Positions 51,480-62,282 are shown, counted from the stretch's first letter. The stretch: DNA of 64,000 bases from Streptomyces sp. H39-S7 (GCF_027158205.1 NZ_JAPVLU010000016.1:120241-184240), one strand, 5' to 3'. Notes: a model not told the origin generated them from the sequence alone. Translations and numbers: made by a program.

Positions 51480-54400
51480 TAGCCGCCTCCATCATCTTCG
51501 CGGTGGTCTCGGACTCGGAGAGTCCGGCCTGCTCGGCGGCGTTCTTGGCGGCGAGCACTGCCTTGTAGTCCCTCGGCATGACCTTGCCGAAGCGGGTGAG
51601 GGTGGTTCCCCAGTCGCCGAGCAGCTTCTCGGCGACGGTGGAACCGGTCTCCTCCTGGTGGCGGCGCACGACGTCGTGCAGCCACGTGATGTCCTCGGCG
51701 TCGAGCGGCTCGACGTTGACCATGCCGGTGTTGACGTTGTCCGGGTCGAGGTCCAGGACGTACGCGATGCCGCCGGACATGCCGGCCGCGAAGTTGCGGC
51801 CCGTCTCGCCCAGGACGACGGCCCGGCCGCCGGTCATGTACTCGCAGCCGTGGTCGCCCACGCCCTCCGAGACGACGGTGGCGCCGGAGTTGCGGACGCA
51901 GAACCGTTCGCCGGTCCGGCCGCGCAGGAACAGCTCGCCGCCGGTCGCACCGTACGCGATGGTGTTGCCCGCGATGGTGGAGAACTCGGCGAGGTGGTCG
52001 GCGCCGCGGTCCGGGCGGACGATGACGCGTCCGCCGGACAGGCCCTTGCCGACGTAGTCGTTGGCGTCGCCCTCCAGGCGGAGCGTGATGCCCCGGGGCA
52101 GGAAGGCGCCGAACGACTGGCCGGCGGAGCCGGTCAGGGTGATGTCGATGGTGTCCTCGGGCAGGCCCGCGCCGCCGTACTTCTTCGTCACCTCGTGGCC
52201 GAGCATGGTGCCGACCGTGCGGTTGACGTTGCGGATCGGGAGCTGCACGCGGACGGGGGCGCCGGTGGCCAGTGCCTCCGCGGCGAGCTGGATCAGCGTG
52301 TTGTCGAGCGCCTTCTCCAGCGCGTGGTCCTGCACCGTGGTCTGGTGGCGGACCGCGCCCTCGGGCATCTCCGGGACGTACAGCAGCGGGGCCAGGTCCA
52401 GGCCCTGCGCCTTCCAGTGGTCGACGGCGCGGCCGGCGTCGATGAGCTCGGCGCGGCCGACGGCCTCCTCGATGGAGCGGAAGCCCAGCTCCGCGAGGAT
52501 CTCGCGGACCTCTTCGGCGATGAACTCGAAGAAGTTGACGATGTACTCGGCCTTGCCGCTGAACCGCTCGCGCAGCACCGGGTTCTGGGTGGCGACGCCG
52601 ACCGGGCAGGTGTCCAGGTGGCAGACGCGCATCATGATGCAGCCCGACACGACCAGCGGGGCGGTCGCGAAGCCGAACTCCTCGGCGCCCAGCAGGGCGG
52701 CGATGACGACGTCGCGGCCGGTCTTGAGCTGGCCGTCGGTCTGCACGACGATACGGTCGCGCAAGCCGTTGAGCAGCAGCGTCTGCTGGGTTTCGGCCAG
52801 GCCGAGCTCCCAGGGGCCGCCCGCGTGCTTGAGCGAGGTGAGCGGCGAGGCGCCCGTTCCGCCGTCGTGGCCGGAGATCAGGACGACGTCCGCGTGGGCC
52901 TTGGAGACACCGGCGGCGACGGTGCCGACGCCGACCTCGGAGACCAGCTTGACGTGAATGCGCGCCTTGGGGTTGGCGTTCTTCAGGTCGTGGATGAGCT
53001 GGGCGAGGTCCTCGATCGAGTAGATGTCGTGGTGCGGCGGCGGCGAGATCAGGCCGACGCCGGGCGTCGAGTGCCGGGTCTTGGCGACCCAGGGGTAGAC
53101 CTTGTGGCCGGGCAGCTGGCCGCCCTCGCCGGGCTTGGCGCCCTGCGCCATCTTGATCTGGATGTCGTCGGAGTTGACCAGGTATTCGCTGGTCACACCG
53201 AAGCGGCCGGAGGCGACCTGCTTGATGGCGCTGCGCCGGGCCGGGTCGTAGAGCCGCTCGGCGTCCTCGCCGCCCTCACCGGTGTTGGACTTGCCGCCCA
53301 GCTGGTTCATGGCGATGGCAAGGGTCTCGTGCGCCTCCATGGAGATGGAGCCGTACGACATGGCGCCGGTGGAGAAGCGCTTGACGATCGCGGAGACCGG
53401 CTCCACCTCGTCGATGGAGATCGGGGTGCGGGCCGTCTCCTCGGCGCCCTTGAACGCGAACAGCCCGCGCAGTGTCATCAGGCGCTCCGACTGCTCGTCG
53501 ACGCGGCTGGTGTACTGCTTGAAGATGTCGTAGCGGCGGGTGCGCGTGGAGTGCTGCAGCCGGAAGACCGTGTCCGGGTCGAACAGGTGCGGCTCGCCCT
53601 CGCGGCGCCACTGGTACTCGCCGCCGATGTCCAGGCGGCGGTGCGCGGCGGCGATGCCGGAGGCCGGGTAGGCCTTGGCGTGCCGGGCGGCGACCTCCTT
53701 GGCGACGACGTCGAGGCCGGAGCCGCCGAGCTTGGTGTCGGTGCCGTGGAAGTAGGTGTCCACGAACTCCTTGTCGAGGCCGATGGCCTCGAAGACCTGC
53801 GCGCCGCGGTAGGAGGCGACGGTGGAGATGCCCATCTTGGACATGACCTTCAGAACGCCCTTGCCGAGCGCCTTGATGAGGTTGCGGATCGCGTCCTCGG
53901 CCTCGATGCCCTGCAGGAAGGTGTCCGCGCGGGCCAGGTCCTCGACGGACTCCATGGCCAGGTACGGGTTGACGGCCGCGGCACCGTAGCCGATGAGCAG
54001 CGCGACGTGGTGCACCTCGCGCACATCGCCGGCCTCGACGATCAGGCCGACCTGGGTGCGCTGCTTGGTGCGGATCAGGTGGTGGTGGACGGCCGAGGTG
54101 AGCAGCAGCGACGGGATCGGCGCGTGCTCGGCGTCGGAGTGCCGGTCGGACAGCACGATGAGGCGTGCGCCGTCCTCCATCGCGGTGTCGACCTCGGCGC
54201 AGATCGCGCTGAGGCGCGCGGCGAGGGCGTCACCGCCGCCCGCGACCCGGTACAGGCCGGACAGGGTCGCGGCGCCGAGGCCGGGCAGGTCGCCGTCGGC
54301 GTTGATGTGGATGAGCTTGGCCAGCTCGTCGTTGTCTATCACCGGGAAGGGCAGCACGACGTTGCGACAGGAGGCCGGTGACGGCTCCAGCAGGTTGCCG

Positions 54401-56022
54401 CCGGGGCCGACCGTGGAGATCAGCGAGGTGACGAGCTCCTCGCGGATGGCGTCCAGCGGCGGGTTCGTGACCTGCGCGAAGAGCTGGGTGAAGTAGTCGA
54501 AGAGCAGCCGGGGGCGCTCGGACAGCGCCGCGATCGGCGAGTCGGTGCCCATGGAGCCGAGCGGCTCGCCGCCGGTCTTGGCCATCGGGGCAAGGATGAC
54601 GCGCAGCTCTTCCTCGGTGTAGCCGAAGGTCTGCTGGCGGCGGGTGACCGAGGCGTGGGTGTGCACGATGTGCTCACGCTCGGGCAGGTCCTCCAGGGCG
54701 ATCAGCCCGGCGTCGAGCCACTCCGCGTACGGGTGCTCGGCGGCCAGTGCCGTCTTGATCTCGTCGTCCTCGATGATGCGGTGCTCGGCGGTGTCGACGA
54801 GGAACATCTTGCCGGGCTGCAGCCGTCCCTTGCGGACGATCCTGCCGGGCTCGATGTCCAGGACGCCGGACTCCGAGGCGAGCACGACGAGGCCGTCGTC
54901 GGTCACCCAGTAGCGGCCGGGGCGCAGACCGTTGCGGTCCAGGACCGCGCCGACCTGGGTGCCGTCGGTGAAGGTGACGCAGGCCGGGCCGTCCCAGGGC
55001 TCCATGATCGTGGAGTGGTACTGGTAGAAGGCGCGGCGGGCCGGCTCCATCGAGGGGTGGTTCTCCCACGCCTCGGGGATCATCATCAGCACGCTGTGCG
55101 GCAGCGACCGGCCGCCGAGGTGGAGCAGCTCCAGCACCTCGTCGAAGGACGCGGTGTCCGAGGCGCCGGGGGTGCAGACGGGGAAGACCCGCTCCAGGCT
55201 GCCGCCGAACAGCTCGCTGTCGAGCTGGGACTCGCGGGCCCGCATCCAGTTGCGGTTGCCCTTGACGGTGTTGATCTCACCGTTGTGCGCCACGAAACGG
55301 TACGGGTGGGCCAGCGGCCAGCTCGGGAAGGTGTTGGTGGAGAAGCGGGAGTGCACCAGGGCGATGGCGGTGGCGGTGCGCCGGTCCGACAGGTCCGGGA
55401 AGAACGGCTCCAGCTGCCCGGTGGTGAGCATGCCCTTGTAGATGATGGTGCGCGCGGACAGCGACGGGAAGTAGACGTCGGCCTCGCGCTCGGCGCGCTT
55501 GCGCAGCACGAAGGCGGGCCGGTCCAGTGCCAGGCCGGCGCGGGTGCCGGTGCTGTCGGCGACGAAGAGCTGGGCGAAGTGCGGCATCGTCGAGCGGGCC
55601 GTGGCGCCCAGCAGCTGCGGCGCGACGGGGACCTCGCGCCAGCCGAGGACGGTGAGGCCCTCTTCGGCGGCGATCCGCTCGATCGCGTCGACGGCCTTGG
55701 TGCGGTCCTCGGTGTCGACGGGCAGGAAACCGATGCCTACGGCGTAATGGCCGGCCTCGGGGAGAGCGAACCCGGCGGCTTCGCGCAGGAACGCGTCCGG
55801 GACCTGGAGGAGGATGCCCGCGCCGTCACCCGAGTCGGGTTCGGAACCGGTGGCACCGCGGTGCTCCAGGTTGCGCAGAACGGTCAGTGCCTGCTCGACC
55901 AGCGCGTGGCTGGCCTCGCCCGTCAGGGTGGCCACGAAGCCGACGCCGCAGGCGTCGTGCTCGTTGCGGGGGTCGTACAGTCCCTGCGGGGCGGGTCGCC
56001 CGTCCATGAACGCGGAACGCAT
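51472..56022 (-). CDS. gltB: Glutamate synthase large subunit
   Basis: A 1516-residue ferredoxin/NADPH-type large subunit. A short propeptide precedes Cys25 (H-D-A-C-G-V-G-F), the N-terminal nucleophile of the glutaminase domain after processing. The central and FMN domains follow, then the 3Fe-4S cysteines in [15 protein letters not shown], and the C-terminal beta-helix (GXGXG) domain. The ATG at 56022 follows GGGAGA at good distance; the ATG at 56043 falls in the proposed promoter region. It is the first gene of gltBD. Confidence 0.97.
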   Translation of the reverse strand: MRSAFMDGRPAPQGLYDPRNEHDACGVGFVATLTGEASHALVEQALTVLRNLEHRGATGSEPDSGDGAGILLQVPDAFLREAAGFALPEAGHYAVGIGFLPVDTEDRTKAVDAIERIAAEEGLTVLGWREVPVAPQLLGATARSTMPHFAQLFVADSTGTRAGLALDRPAFVLRKRAEREADVYFPSLSARTIIYKGMLTTGQLEPFFPDLSDRRTATAIALVHSRFSTNTFPSWPLAHPYRFVAHNGEINTVKGNRNWMRARESQLDSELFGGSLERVFPVCTPGASDTASFDEVLELLHLGGRSLPHSVLMMIPEAWENHPSMEPARRAFYQYHSTIMEPWDGPACVTFTDGTQVGAVLDRNGLRPGRYWVTDDGLVVLASESGVLDIEPGRIVRKGRLQPGKMFLVDTAEHRIIEDDEIKTALAAEHPYAEWLDAGLIALEDLPEREHIVHTHASVTRRQQTFGYTEEELRVILAPMAKTGGEPLGSMGTDSPIAALSERPRLLFDYFTQLFAQVTNPPLDAIREELVTSLISTVGPGGNLLEPSPASCRNVVLPFPVIDNDELAKLIHINADGDLPGLGAATLSGLYRVAGGGDALAARLSAICAEVDTAMEDGARLIVLSDRHSDAEHAPIPSLLLTSAVHHHLIRTKQRTQVGLIVEAGDVREVHHVALLIGYGAAAVNPYLAMESVEDLARADTFLQGIEAEDAIRNLIKALGKGVLKVMSKMGISTVASYRGAQVFEAIGLDKEFVDTYFHGTDTKLGGSGLDVVAKEVAARHAKAYPASGIAAAHRRLDIGGEYQWRREGEPHLFDPDTVFRLQHSTRTRRYDIFKQYTSRVDEQSERLMTLRGLFAFKGAEETARTPISIDEVEPVSAIVKRFSTGAMSYGSISMEAHETLAIAMNQLGGKSNTGEGGEDAERLYDPARRSAIKQVASGRFGVTSEYLVNSDDIQIKMAQGAKPGEGGQLPGHKVYPWVAKTRHSTPGVGLISPPPHHDIYSIEDLAQLIHDLKNANPKARIHVKLVSEVGVGTVAAGVSKAHADVVLISGHDGGTGASPLTSLKHAGGPWELGLAETQQTLLLNGLRDRIVVQTDGQLKTGRDVVIAALLGAEEFGFATAPLVVSGCIMMRVCHLDTCPVGVATQNPVLRERFSGKAEYIVNFFEFIAEEVREILAELGFRSIEEAVGRAELIDAGRAVDHWKAQGLDLAPLLYVPEMPEGAVRHQTTVQDHALEKALDNTLIQLAAEALATGAPVRVQLPIRNVNRTVGTMLGHEVTKKYGGAGLPEDTIDITLTGSAGQSFGAFLPRGITLRLEGDANDYVGKGLSGGRVIVRPDRGADHLAEFSTIAGNTIAYGATGGELFLRGRTGERFCVRNSGATVVSEGVGDHGCEYMTGGRAVVLGETGRNFAAGMSGGIAYVLDLDPDNVNTGMVNVEPLDAEDITWLHDVVRRHQEETGSTVAEKLLGDWGTTLTRFGKVMPRDYKAVLAAKNAAEQAGLSESETTAKMMEAANG

Positions 56023-56330
56023 CGGCTCTCCCGTCGTCGTCATTATTGGCATATATGCAGTGCCTGTCATAGGCATGCGCAATAGGGACGACGTTGGCCC
56101 TCTGCGATTTCGTGCAGGTTACATGATGACCGAGTGTTCGAGAAGCGGATACTCAGTTCCATCATGTGGACAAGGTGCGGTGTACGCAGGCAGTACGCAG
56201 CACCTACGGACCATGTCGTTACAGAGCTGCCCGGGGCGGATCCCGCCCGGCGCCACGGTCTGATGCCCGTTGGCGCGGCCCCTGAAACGAGGGAGAAACA
56301 ACAGAAGGCTTGTGGCCTCGATCACCCGGC
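56023..56330. promoter_or_regulatory. gltB upstream region with promoter and possible GlnR site
   Basis: This 308-base gap is AT richer than its surroundings near 56041-56130. On the minus strand a TTGCGC -35 (56082-56077) and a -10 near TGCATA (56059-56054) lie 17 bases apart. The palindrome GCATATATGC (56049-56058 region) overlaps the -10, and TGCCT-ATGAC-AGGCA sits in the spacer. At 56107-56122 the minus strand reads GTAAC-6-GAAAT, close to the GlnR half-box gTnAC-n6-GaAAC. A bulged hairpin at about 56230-56250 may end the VIT-family gene transcript. Confidence 0.45.
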
Positions 56331-57065
56331 TCAGCCGACGGCGGTACCGATGAATGAGCCCAATACGAAGGTAACCCCGGCAGCCGTTCCGCCCAACAGG
56401 AGCTGCCGGATTCCGCTGAACCACCACGAGCGGGCCGTGACCCGCGCCACCGCGGCGCCGCAGCCGAACAGCCCGGTCAGCGCCAGCACCAGCGCGGGCC
56501 ACAGTGCCGTCGCACCGAGCAGGTACGGCAGGACCGGCAGCAGCGCACCGAGCGCGAAGGAGACGAACGACGAGCCGGCCGCCACCAGCGGGGACGGCAG
56601 GTCGGCCGGGTCGATGCCCAGTTCCTCGCGGGCGTGTATCTCCAGCGCCTGCTCGGGGTCGGCCGACAGCTGACGGGCGACCTCCATCGCCAGCTCAGGC
56701 TCCACCCCGCGCGAGACGTAGAGCGCGGCCAGTTCCCGCAGCTCGTCCTTGGGGTGCCGGCTCAGTTCCAGCCGTTCGATGTCCAGCTCCGCCTCGACCA
56801 GCTCGCGCTGCGAGGCCACCGAGGTGTACTCCCCCGCCGCCATCGAGAACGCGCCGGCCGCCAGCCCCGCGAGTCCGGTGACCACTATCACCTTCGTGGT
56901 GACGTCGCCGCCGGCCACACCGGTCATCAGCGCGAGGTTCGAGACCAGCCCGTCCATCGCCCCGAACACCGCGGGCCGCAGCCAGCCACCGCTGACGTCC
57001 CGGTGCGTGTGGTGCGCGACGTGGTACGGCGCGGGCTTCTCTTCGGTCTCGACGGCCGTCGACAT
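56331..57065 (-). CDS. VIT1/CCC1-family transporter
   Basis: A 244-residue membrane protein of the vacuolar iron transporter family. The first helix region has the signature F-G-A-M-D-G-L-V-S-N-L-A-L-M-T-G, followed by A-G-A-F-S-M-A-A-G-E-Y-T-S-V. A cytoplasmic acidic helical segment (about residues 95-150, rich in glutamate, with E-L-A-M-E-V and E-I-H-A-R-E-E) corresponds to the metal-binding domain, and three helices complete the fold. It probably exports Fe2+ or Mn2+ from the cytoplasm. GGAGGGAG precedes the ATG. An iron-box-like palindrome lies 91 bases upstream, so iron control is plausible. Confidence 0.92.
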   Translation of the reverse strand: MSTAVETEEKPAPYHVAHHTHRDVSGGWLRPAVFGAMDGLVSNLALMTGVAGGDVTTKVIVVTGLAGLAAGAFSMAAGEYTSVASQRELVEAELDIERLELSRHPKDELRELAALYVSRGVEPELAMEVARQLSADPEQALEIHAREELGIDPADLPSPLVAAGSSFVSFALGALLPVLPYLLGATALWPALVLALTGLFGCGAAVARVTARSWWFSGIRQLLLGGTAAGVTFVLGSFIGTAVG

Positions 57066-57155
57066 GGTGGCGGTGCTCCCTCCGACCGGGGCACTCGCCC
57101 CGGTTCCCTCCCTGTGAACATCCCGAAGGTACGCGCGAATTCCGTCGCATTCCAG

Positions 57156-57174
57156 CTAGGAAAGGCTGTCCTAC
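57156..57174 (-). promoter_or_regulatory. Iron-box-like palindrome upstream of the VIT-family gene
   Basis: The sequence CTAGGAAAGGCTGTCCTAC matches the actinobacterial IdeR/DmdR box TTAGGTTAGGCTCACCTAA at 13 of 19 positions, including both TAGG/CCTA arms and the AGGCT core. On the minus strand, TGGAAT-17-TACCTT just downstream could be the promoter. Iron-dependent control of the transporter gene is an inference. Confidence 0.55.
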
Positions 57175-57185
57175 CTGCGAAAACA

Positions 57186-57222
57186 CCGCGGCCGCCGGAC
57201 TCGGAAGAGCCGGCGGCCGCGG
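57186..57222 (-). terminator. lgt terminator
   Basis: A perfect 13-bp stem (CCGCGGCCGCCGG, 57186-57198, with 57210-57222) and an 11-base loop, 15 bases past the lgt stop. Confidence 0.85.
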
Positions 57223-57237
57223 GAGGATCTGGGAGGT

Positions 57238-58200
57238 TCAGGAGGATTTGGACGCCTCTGCGTCGTCGTTCTTCGCGTCGGACCTGGTGCTGCCGGAAGC
57301 TACCGGGGCCTCGGTGTCCCCTGCGGCCGTGTCCTCGGCGTCCCCGCCGGCGGCGTCCTTCTCCAGGTTCACTGCGGCACCGGCCGCTGCCGGCTCCACG
57401 ATCGTCTCCACGCCCGGGTGCCACTTCGCCGACAGCACCATGCAGACCACCGCGCCGATGAAGACGACGACCGCGGTCCAGCAGTTCAGCCGCAGGCCCA
57501 GGACGTGGTGGGTGTCGTCGACGCGCATGTACTCGATCCAGAAGCGCCCCACACAGTAGGACGCGACGTACAGCGCGAAGGCCCGGCCGTGTCCCAGGCC
57601 GAACCTGCGGTCCGCCCAGATCACCAGCAGCGCGACCCCGACGCACCACAGCGACTCGTACAGGAACGTCGGGTGGTAGGTGCCCGCCGGGTGCTGGTCG
57701 GTGGCGCTGATCTTCACCGCCCACGGCAGGTCGGTGGCGCGCCCGTACAGCTCCTGGTTGAACCAGTTGCCCCAGCGGCCGCAGGCCTGCGCCAGCGCGA
57801 TGCCCGGTGCGAGGGCGTCCGCCCAGGCCGGCAGCGGGATGCCCCGGCGGTGGCAGCCGATCCAGGCGCCGACCGCGCCGAGCGCGATGGCGCCCCAGAT
57901 CCCGAGGCCGCCCTCCCAGATCTTGAACGCGTTGACCCAGTTGCGGCCGTCACCGAAGTACAGCTCGTAGTCGGTGATGACGTGGTAGAGCCGGCCGCCG
58001 ACGAGTCCGAAGGGCACCGCCCACACGGCGATGTCCGCGACGGTCCCCTTCTGGCCGCCGCGGGCCACCCACCGCTTGTTTCCGAGCCAGACGGCTACGA
58101 AGACGCCGATGATGATGCAGAACGCGTAGCCGCGGAGCGGGACGGGTCCGAGATAGACCACACCGCTGGACGGACTGGGAATGAAAGCGAGGTTCTCCAT
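57238..58200 (-). CDS. lgt: Prolipoprotein diacylglyceryl transferase
   Basis: A 320-residue membrane enzyme that attaches diacylglycerol to the lipobox cysteine of exported prolipoproteins, such as the Rieske and LivK proteins of this window. The Lgt signature is seen as C-G-R-W-G-N-W-F-N-Q-E-L-Y-G, with the catalytic-region arginine in L-V-G-G-R-L-Y-H and the segment K-I-W-E-G-G-L-G-I-W-G. About seven helices are present. The last 50 residues are a charged, alanine-rich tail typical of actinobacterial Lgt. The ATG gives full length. Confidence 0.97.
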   Translation of the reverse strand: MENLAFIPSPSSGVVYLGPVPLRGYAFCIIIGVFVAVWLGNKRWVARGGQKGTVADIAVWAVPFGLVGGRLYHVITDYELYFGDGRNWVNAFKIWEGGLGIWGAIALGAVGAWIGCHRRGIPLPAWADALAPGIALAQACGRWGNWFNQELYGRATDLPWAVKISATDQHPAGTYHPTFLYESLWCVGVALLVIWADRRFGLGHGRAFALYVASYCVGRFWIEYMRVDDTHHVLGLRLNCWTAVVVFIGAVVCMVLSAKWHPGVETIVEPAAAGAAVNLEKDAAGGDAEDTAAGDTEAPVASGSTRSDAKNDDAEASKSS

Positions 58201-58298
58201 AGCAGGGCCGACGCTACCGTGCCGAGCGGGCGCAGTGGCACCCAGCCCGGCTACGGACGCGTAACGGCCCTGCCGTCAGGACGCGGTCGGTGCGGGTG

Positions 58299-59105
58299 TC
58301 AGGGGGTGGGGGCCGGCGTGACCGCGCCCGGCTCCTTGCCCTTGTTGGCGGCCGCGACCTGCTGCTTGAGCTTGTCCGGGGTCAGCGGATCGGTCTGGTT
58401 TCCGTAGACGCTCCTGCCGTTCAGCAGAATGGTCGGCGTGGAGCTGAACCCGGAGCCGCTGAAGGCAGCGGCCGACTTCTTGATCCAGCTGTCGTACGTG
58501 CCGTTGTTCACACACGCGGTGAAGGTGTCGGTCTTCAGCCCCGGCACCTTGCCGGCGAGCTCCAGCAGGTACGCCTTGTCCCCGAACTTGTCCTCCCGCT
58601 CGTCGGGCTGGTTCTCGTAGAGGACGTCGTGGAACGCCCGGAATCTGCCCGCGTCCTGCGCGCAGACAGCGGCGTTGCCCGCGTTCAGCGAACCGGTCCC
58701 GCCCATGTTGCCGTCGATGATCGTCACGAGGTGGTAGTCGGTCCTCAGCGCGCCGCTGTCCTCCAGGGAGTGCACGGTGTCGCGGAAGCTCTTCTCGAAC
58801 ATGCCGCAGCCGGGGCAGCGGAAGTCCTCGTAGACGGTCAGCGTGGACGGCGCGTCGGTCGCGCCGGTCGGGATGACGAGGTTGTCCTTGCCGGTCGCGC
58901 CTTTGGGGGACGCCAGCGGCTTGGCCGGTTCGCTCTTGTGGTTGGCCACCACCCCGGCGATCGCTCCCGCGATCGCCAGGACCACGACGACGGCACCGCC
59001 GACGATCCACGTCCTCTTGCGTTTGTCGCGCGCCTTGTCCTTCTCGCGCTGCTCATACATCGCCTCTCGGGCGGTGCGCTTTCCCTCACGGTTCTTCTGG
59101 CTCAC
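58299..59105 (-). CDS. Membrane-anchored DsbA-like thiol-disulfide protein
   Basis: A 268-residue protein with a basic N terminus (K-N-R-E-G-K-R-T-A-R-E), one membrane helix at about residues 33-54, and an extracellular thioredoxin-fold domain. The active site is F-R-C-P-G-C near residue 95; the C-P-x-C form and the cis-proline segment S-S-T-P-T-I-L-L-N-G near 222 are those of DsbA/thioredoxin_4 proteins. It should form or rearrange disulfides in exported proteins. The GTG at 59105 matches family starts; a TTG at 59117 is open too. The trp terminator separates it from trpA. Confidence 0.9.
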   Translation of the reverse strand: MSQKNREGKRTAREAMYEQREKDKARDKRKRTWIVGGAVVVVLAIAGAIAGVVANHKSEPAKPLASPKGATGKDNLVIPTGATDAPSTLTVYEDFRCPGCGMFEKSFRDTVHSLEDSGALRTDYHLVTIIDGNMGGTGSLNAGNAAVCAQDAGRFRAFHDVLYENQPDEREDKFGDKAYLLELAGKVPGLKTDTFTACVNNGTYDSWIKKSAAAFSGSGFSSTPTILLNGRSVYGNQTDPLTPDKLKQQVAAANKGKEPGAVTPAPTP

Positions 59106-59120
59106 ACCCCTGGACAACGA

Positions 59121-59150
59121 ACCGGGGAGGCGCCACTGCGCCTCCCCGGT
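59121..59150 (-). terminator. Terminator of the trp operon
   Basis: A perfect 13-bp stem (ACCGGGGAGGCGC, 59121-59133, with 59138-59150) and a 4-base loop, 37 bases past the trpA stop and just before the DsbA-like gene. Confidence 0.85.
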
Positions 59151-59186
59151 CCCGATTCGCCCTAATGAGGTACTAAAACGATCTGC

Positions 59187-60023
59187 TTACCGGCTCTGCC
59201 GGACCGCTCCGGCGCGCGTGCGGACGCCCGCGGAGAGATCGGCCGCGAGCTCGCGCACCCCGGCCAGGCCGGTCTCCAGGTCGGGTGCGTCCAGCAGCCG
59301 CTTGACGAACGCGGAGCCGACGATGACGCCGTCCGCGAAGGCGGCGACCTCGGCGGCCTGCTCGGGGTTGGAGACGCCCAGCCCGACGCAGACCGGCAGT
59401 TCCGTGGTGGCGCGGGTGCGCTGTACGAGGTCGGCCGCCTGCGCGCCGACGCTCACCCGGGTGCCGGTGACGCCCATCAGCGACGCCGCGTAGACGAAGC
59501 CGGTGCCCACCGCGGTGATCTTGGCGAGCCGTTCGTCGCGGCTGCTCGGCGCGACCACGAAGACGGTCGCCAGACCGTGCAGCTCCGCGGCCTTGCGCCA
59601 CACCTCGGACTCCTCGACCGGCAGGTCCGGCAGGATGCAGCCGGCGCCGCCCGCCTCGGCGAGGTCGGCGGCGAAGCGTTCGGTGCCGTACCGGTCGACC
59701 GGGTTCCAGTACGTCATGACCAGCACCGGCGCCCCGGTGGCGGCGTGCGCCTCGCGGACGGTGCGCAGTACGTCCTTGATCCGGACGCCGCCGCGCAGCG
59801 CGATGTCGTCCGCGGTCTGGATGACCGGTCCGTCGAGCACCGGGTCGCTGTGCGGCAGGCCGACCTCGACGACGTCGCAGCCGCCTTCGAACATCGCCTT
59901 GACGGCTGCGATGCCGCCGTCGACCGAGGGGAATCCGGCCGGGAGGTAGCCGACCAGCGCGGCCCGGTTCTCGGCCTTCGCCGCGGCCAGGACACCGTTC
60001 AACAGCTCGATGTTGCCGCTCAC
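59187..60023 (-). CDS. trpA: Tryptophan synthase alpha subunit
   Basis: A 278-residue TIM barrel that cleaves indole-3-glycerol phosphate to indole and glyceraldehyde 3-phosphate. The catalytic glutamate region is D-V-V-E-V-G-L-P and the catalytic aspartate is in [10 protein letters not shown]. The phosphate-binding G-L-G-V-S-N and G-V-I-V-G-S-A-F-V segments are present. It begins with a GTG overlapping the trpB stop (GTGA), so the two subunits are made together. Confidence 0.97.
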   Translation of the reverse strand: MSGNIELLNGVLAAAKAENRAALVGYLPAGFPSVDGGIAAVKAMFEGGCDVVEVGLPHSDPVLDGPVIQTADDIALRGGVRIKDVLRTVREAHAATGAPVLVMTYWNPVDRYGTERFAADLAEAGGAGCILPDLPVEESEVWRKAAELHGLATVFVVAPSSRDERLAKITAVGTGFVYAASLMGVTGTRVSVGAQAADLVQRTRATTELPVCVGLGVSNPEQAAEVAAFADGVIVGSAFVKRLLDAPDLETGLAGVRELAADLSAGVRTRAGAVRQSR

Positions 60024-61276
60024 TTGGCTTCCCCCTGCTCGTTCTCGTTCTCGTACAGGCCGAAGTAGCGGGCGGCGGTGTCCATGTCCTTGTCGCCGCG
60101 TCCGGAGAGGTTCACCAGGAGCAGGGCGTCCGGGCCCAGTTCACGGCCGATCTCCAGCGCCCCGGCGAGCGCGTGGGCGCTCTCGATCGCGGGGATGATG
60201 CCCTCGGTCCGCGAGAGGAGGCGCAGCGCCTGCATCGCGTGGTCGTCGGTGACCGCGCGGTACTCGGCGCGGCCGCTGTCCTTGAGGTACGAGTGCTCCG
60301 GGCCGACGCCCGGGTAGTCCAGTCCCGCCGAGATCGAGTAGGGCTCGGTGATCTGCCCCTCGTCGTTCTGCAGGACGTAGGAGCGGGAGCCGTGCAGGAT
60401 GCCGGGCTCGCCCTGGCTGAGGGTGGCGGCGTGCTCGCCGGTCTCCACCCCGTGACCCGCCGGTTCGCAGCCGACGAGGCGTACGCCCGCGTCGGGGAGG
60501 AAGGCGTGGAAGAGCCCGATGGCGTTCGATCCGCCGCCGACGCAGGCGACGGCGACGTCCGGGAGCCGTCCGGTGCGCTCCAGGATCTGCCGGCGGGCCT
60601 CGACGCCGATGACCCGGTGGAAGTCGCGGACCAGTGCGGGGAAGGGGTGCGGCCCCGCCACCGTGCCGAAGAGGTAGTGCGTGCGGTCGACGTTGGCGAC
60701 CCAGTCGCGGAACGCCTCGTTGATGGCGTCCTTGAGAGTGCGGCTGCCGGACGTGACGGAGACGACCTCGGCGCCGAGCATCCGCATCCGCGCGACGTTC
60801 AGCGCCTGGCGCTTGGTGTCGACCTCGCCCATGTAGATGGTGCATTCGAGGCCGAAGAGCGCGCACGCGGTGGCGGTGGCGACCCCGTGCTGGCCGGCCC
60901 CGGTCTCGGCGATGACGCGGGTCTTGCCCATCCGCTTGGTGAGCAGCGCCTGGCCGAGCACGTTGTTGATCTTGTGCGAGCCGGTGTGGTTGAGGTCCTC
61001 GCGCTTGAGGAACACCCGGGCGCCGCCCGCGTGCTCGGCGAACCGCGCGACCTCGGTGAGCGCGCTCGGCCGGCCGGTGTAGTTGACCATCAGGTCGTTG
61101 AGTTCGGCGGCGAAGGCGGGATCGGCCTTGGCCTTCTCGTACTCCGCGGCGACCTCGTCCACGGCGGCGACCAGCGCCTCCGGGATGAACTTGCCGCCGA
61201 ACGCGCCGAAGTAGCCTTCGGCGCTCGGGACCAGGCCCTCGGGATCGGGAATGAAGAATTCTGACATGGCAGACAC
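60020..61276 (-). CDS. trpB: Tryptophan synthase beta subunit
   Basis: A 418-residue PLP enzyme joining indole and serine. The Schiff-base lysine is in [10 protein letters not shown], the catalytic glutamate in A-E-T-G-A-G-Q-H-G, and the phosphate loop in G-G-G-S-N-A-I-G. I chose the GTG at 61276, which has AGGGGA six bases upstream; the ATG at 61267 is also possible. It lies 47 bases behind trpM and overlaps trpA. Confidence 0.97.
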   Translation of the reverse strand: MSAMSEFFIPDPEGLVPSAEGYFGAFGGKFIPEALVAAVDEVAAEYEKAKADPAFAAELNDLMVNYTGRPSALTEVARFAEHAGGARVFLKREDLNHTGSHKINNVLGQALLTKRMGKTRVIAETGAGQHGVATATACALFGLECTIYMGEVDTKRQALNVARMRMLGAEVVSVTSGSRTLKDAINEAFRDWVANVDRTHYLFGTVAGPHPFPALVRDFHRVIGVEARRQILERTGRLPDVAVACVGGGSNAIGLFHAFLPDAGVRLVGCEPAGHGVETGEHAATLSQGEPGILHGSRSYVLQNDEGQITEPYSISAGLDYPGVGPEHSYLKDSGRAEYRAVTDDHAMQALRLLSRTEGIIPAIESAHALAGALEIGRELGPDALLLVNLSGRGDKDMDTAARYFGLYENENEQGEAK

Positions 61277-61323
61277 AGGAGTCCCCTGACAGTGAAATGC
61301 GTGGCTGATGGAAGTGTCGCGGC

Positions 61324-61467
61324 TCAGCCGCGTCGCCATCGCATTCCGTTGACCTGTCCGGGCTCGCCACCGATCACATAACGCACCCGACGGCCCAATA
61401 CACGACGCGCCGGCGCCCGGCAGCCGCGGGGGCGGCAACCAGGGGCGAGGCGGGTCGAGATCGACAT
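61324..61467 (-). CDS. trpM: TrpM-like tryptophan biosynthesis modulator
   Basis: A 47-residue, very basic peptide between trpC and trpB. The core [13 protein letters not shown] and [11 protein letters not shown] match, as I remember it, the small Streptomyces protein TrpM, reported to modulate tryptophan synthesis. The S. coelicolor form is somewhat longer. There is no membrane helix, and two cysteines five apart could bind metal. GGAAG precedes the ATG, and the trpC stop is 5 bases upstream, so it is co-transcribed in the order trpC-trpM-trpB-trpA. Confidence 0.8.
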   Translation of the reverse strand: MSISTRLAPGCRPRGCRAPARRVLGRRVRYVIGGEPGQVNGMRWRRG

Positions 61468-61472
61468 GGGGG

Positions 61473-62282
61473 TTACTTCCGTCCGAACCGCAGGGCGGGG
61501 TGGGCACCGGCGGCCACGAGGTCGGCGACGGCCGCCCGCGGGTCCTTGCCGGTCACCAGGGACTCGCCGACCAGTACGGCGTCGGCTCCGTCGTTGGCGT
61601 AGGCGATGAGGTCGTGCGGGCCGCGGACACCGGACTCGGCGATCTTCACGATCTCGTCCGGGATCTCGGGCGCGATGCGGGCGAAATTGCCGCGGTCGAC
61701 CTCGAGGGTCTTGAGGTTCCGGGCGTTGACGCCGATGATCCGGGCGCCGGCGTCGACCGCGCGGGCGGCCTCCTCCTCGTCGTGCACCTCGACGATCGGG
61801 GTGAGCCCGATCGAGGTCGCCCGCTCGATGAGCGAGACCAGCGCGTCCTGCTCCAGGGCCGCGACGATCAGCAGGGCGAGGTCGGCACCGTAGGCGCGCG
61901 CCTCCCACAGCTGGTACGCGGTGACGATGAAGTCCTTGCGGAGCACCGGGATGTCGACCTTGGCGCGGACCGCTTCGAGGTCGGCGAGCGACCCGCCGAA
62001 CTTGCGCTGCTCGGTGAGGACGCTGATGACCGCGGCACCGCCCGCCTCGTAGTCGGCGGCGAGTCCCGCCGGGTCGGCGATGGCGGCCAGCGCGCCCTTC
62101 GAAGGGCTGGAACGCTTGACCTCGCAGATGACCTTGACGCTGTCACCGCGCAGCGCGGCGACTCCGTCCATCGCTTCGCGTGCCTTGCCGGCCAGCTCCT
62201 TGAGCTCGTCGATGGAGACCTGAGCCTGCCGGTCGGCGAGGTCGGCGCGGACTCCGTCGATGATCTCGTCGAGCACACTCAC
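61473..62282 (-). CDS. trpC: Indole-3-glycerol phosphate synthase
   Basis: A 269-residue TIM barrel enzyme, the step before tryptophan synthase. The active-site motif [12 protein letters not shown] (near residue 50) contains the catalytic lysine and glutamate, L-R-K-D-F-I-V is near 110, and the phosphate-binding E-S-G-V and A-V-L-V-G-E-S-L segments close the barrel. The GTG at 62282 follows GGAAGGGG and gives the standard length. It is the first gene of the trpC-M-B-A block. Anthranilate-branch genes (trpE, D, F) are not in this window. Confidence 0.97.
   Translation of the reverse strand: MSVLDEIIDGVRADLADRQAQVSIDELKELAGKAREAMDGVAALRGDSVKVICEVKRSSPSKGALAAIADPAGLAADYEAGGAAVISVLTEQRKFGGSLADLEAVRAKVDIPVLRKDFIVTAYQLWEARAYGADLALLIVAALEQDALVSLIERATSIGLTPIVEVHDEEEAARAVDAGARIIGVNARNLKTLEVDRGNFARIAPEIPDEIVKIAESGVRGPHDLIAYANDGADAVLVGESLVTGKDPRAAVADLVAAGAHPALRFGRK

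Noticed and set aside
51409..54381. A 990-codon frame opposite gltB
   Set aside because: It is an antisense shadow of gltB with no recognisable domain.
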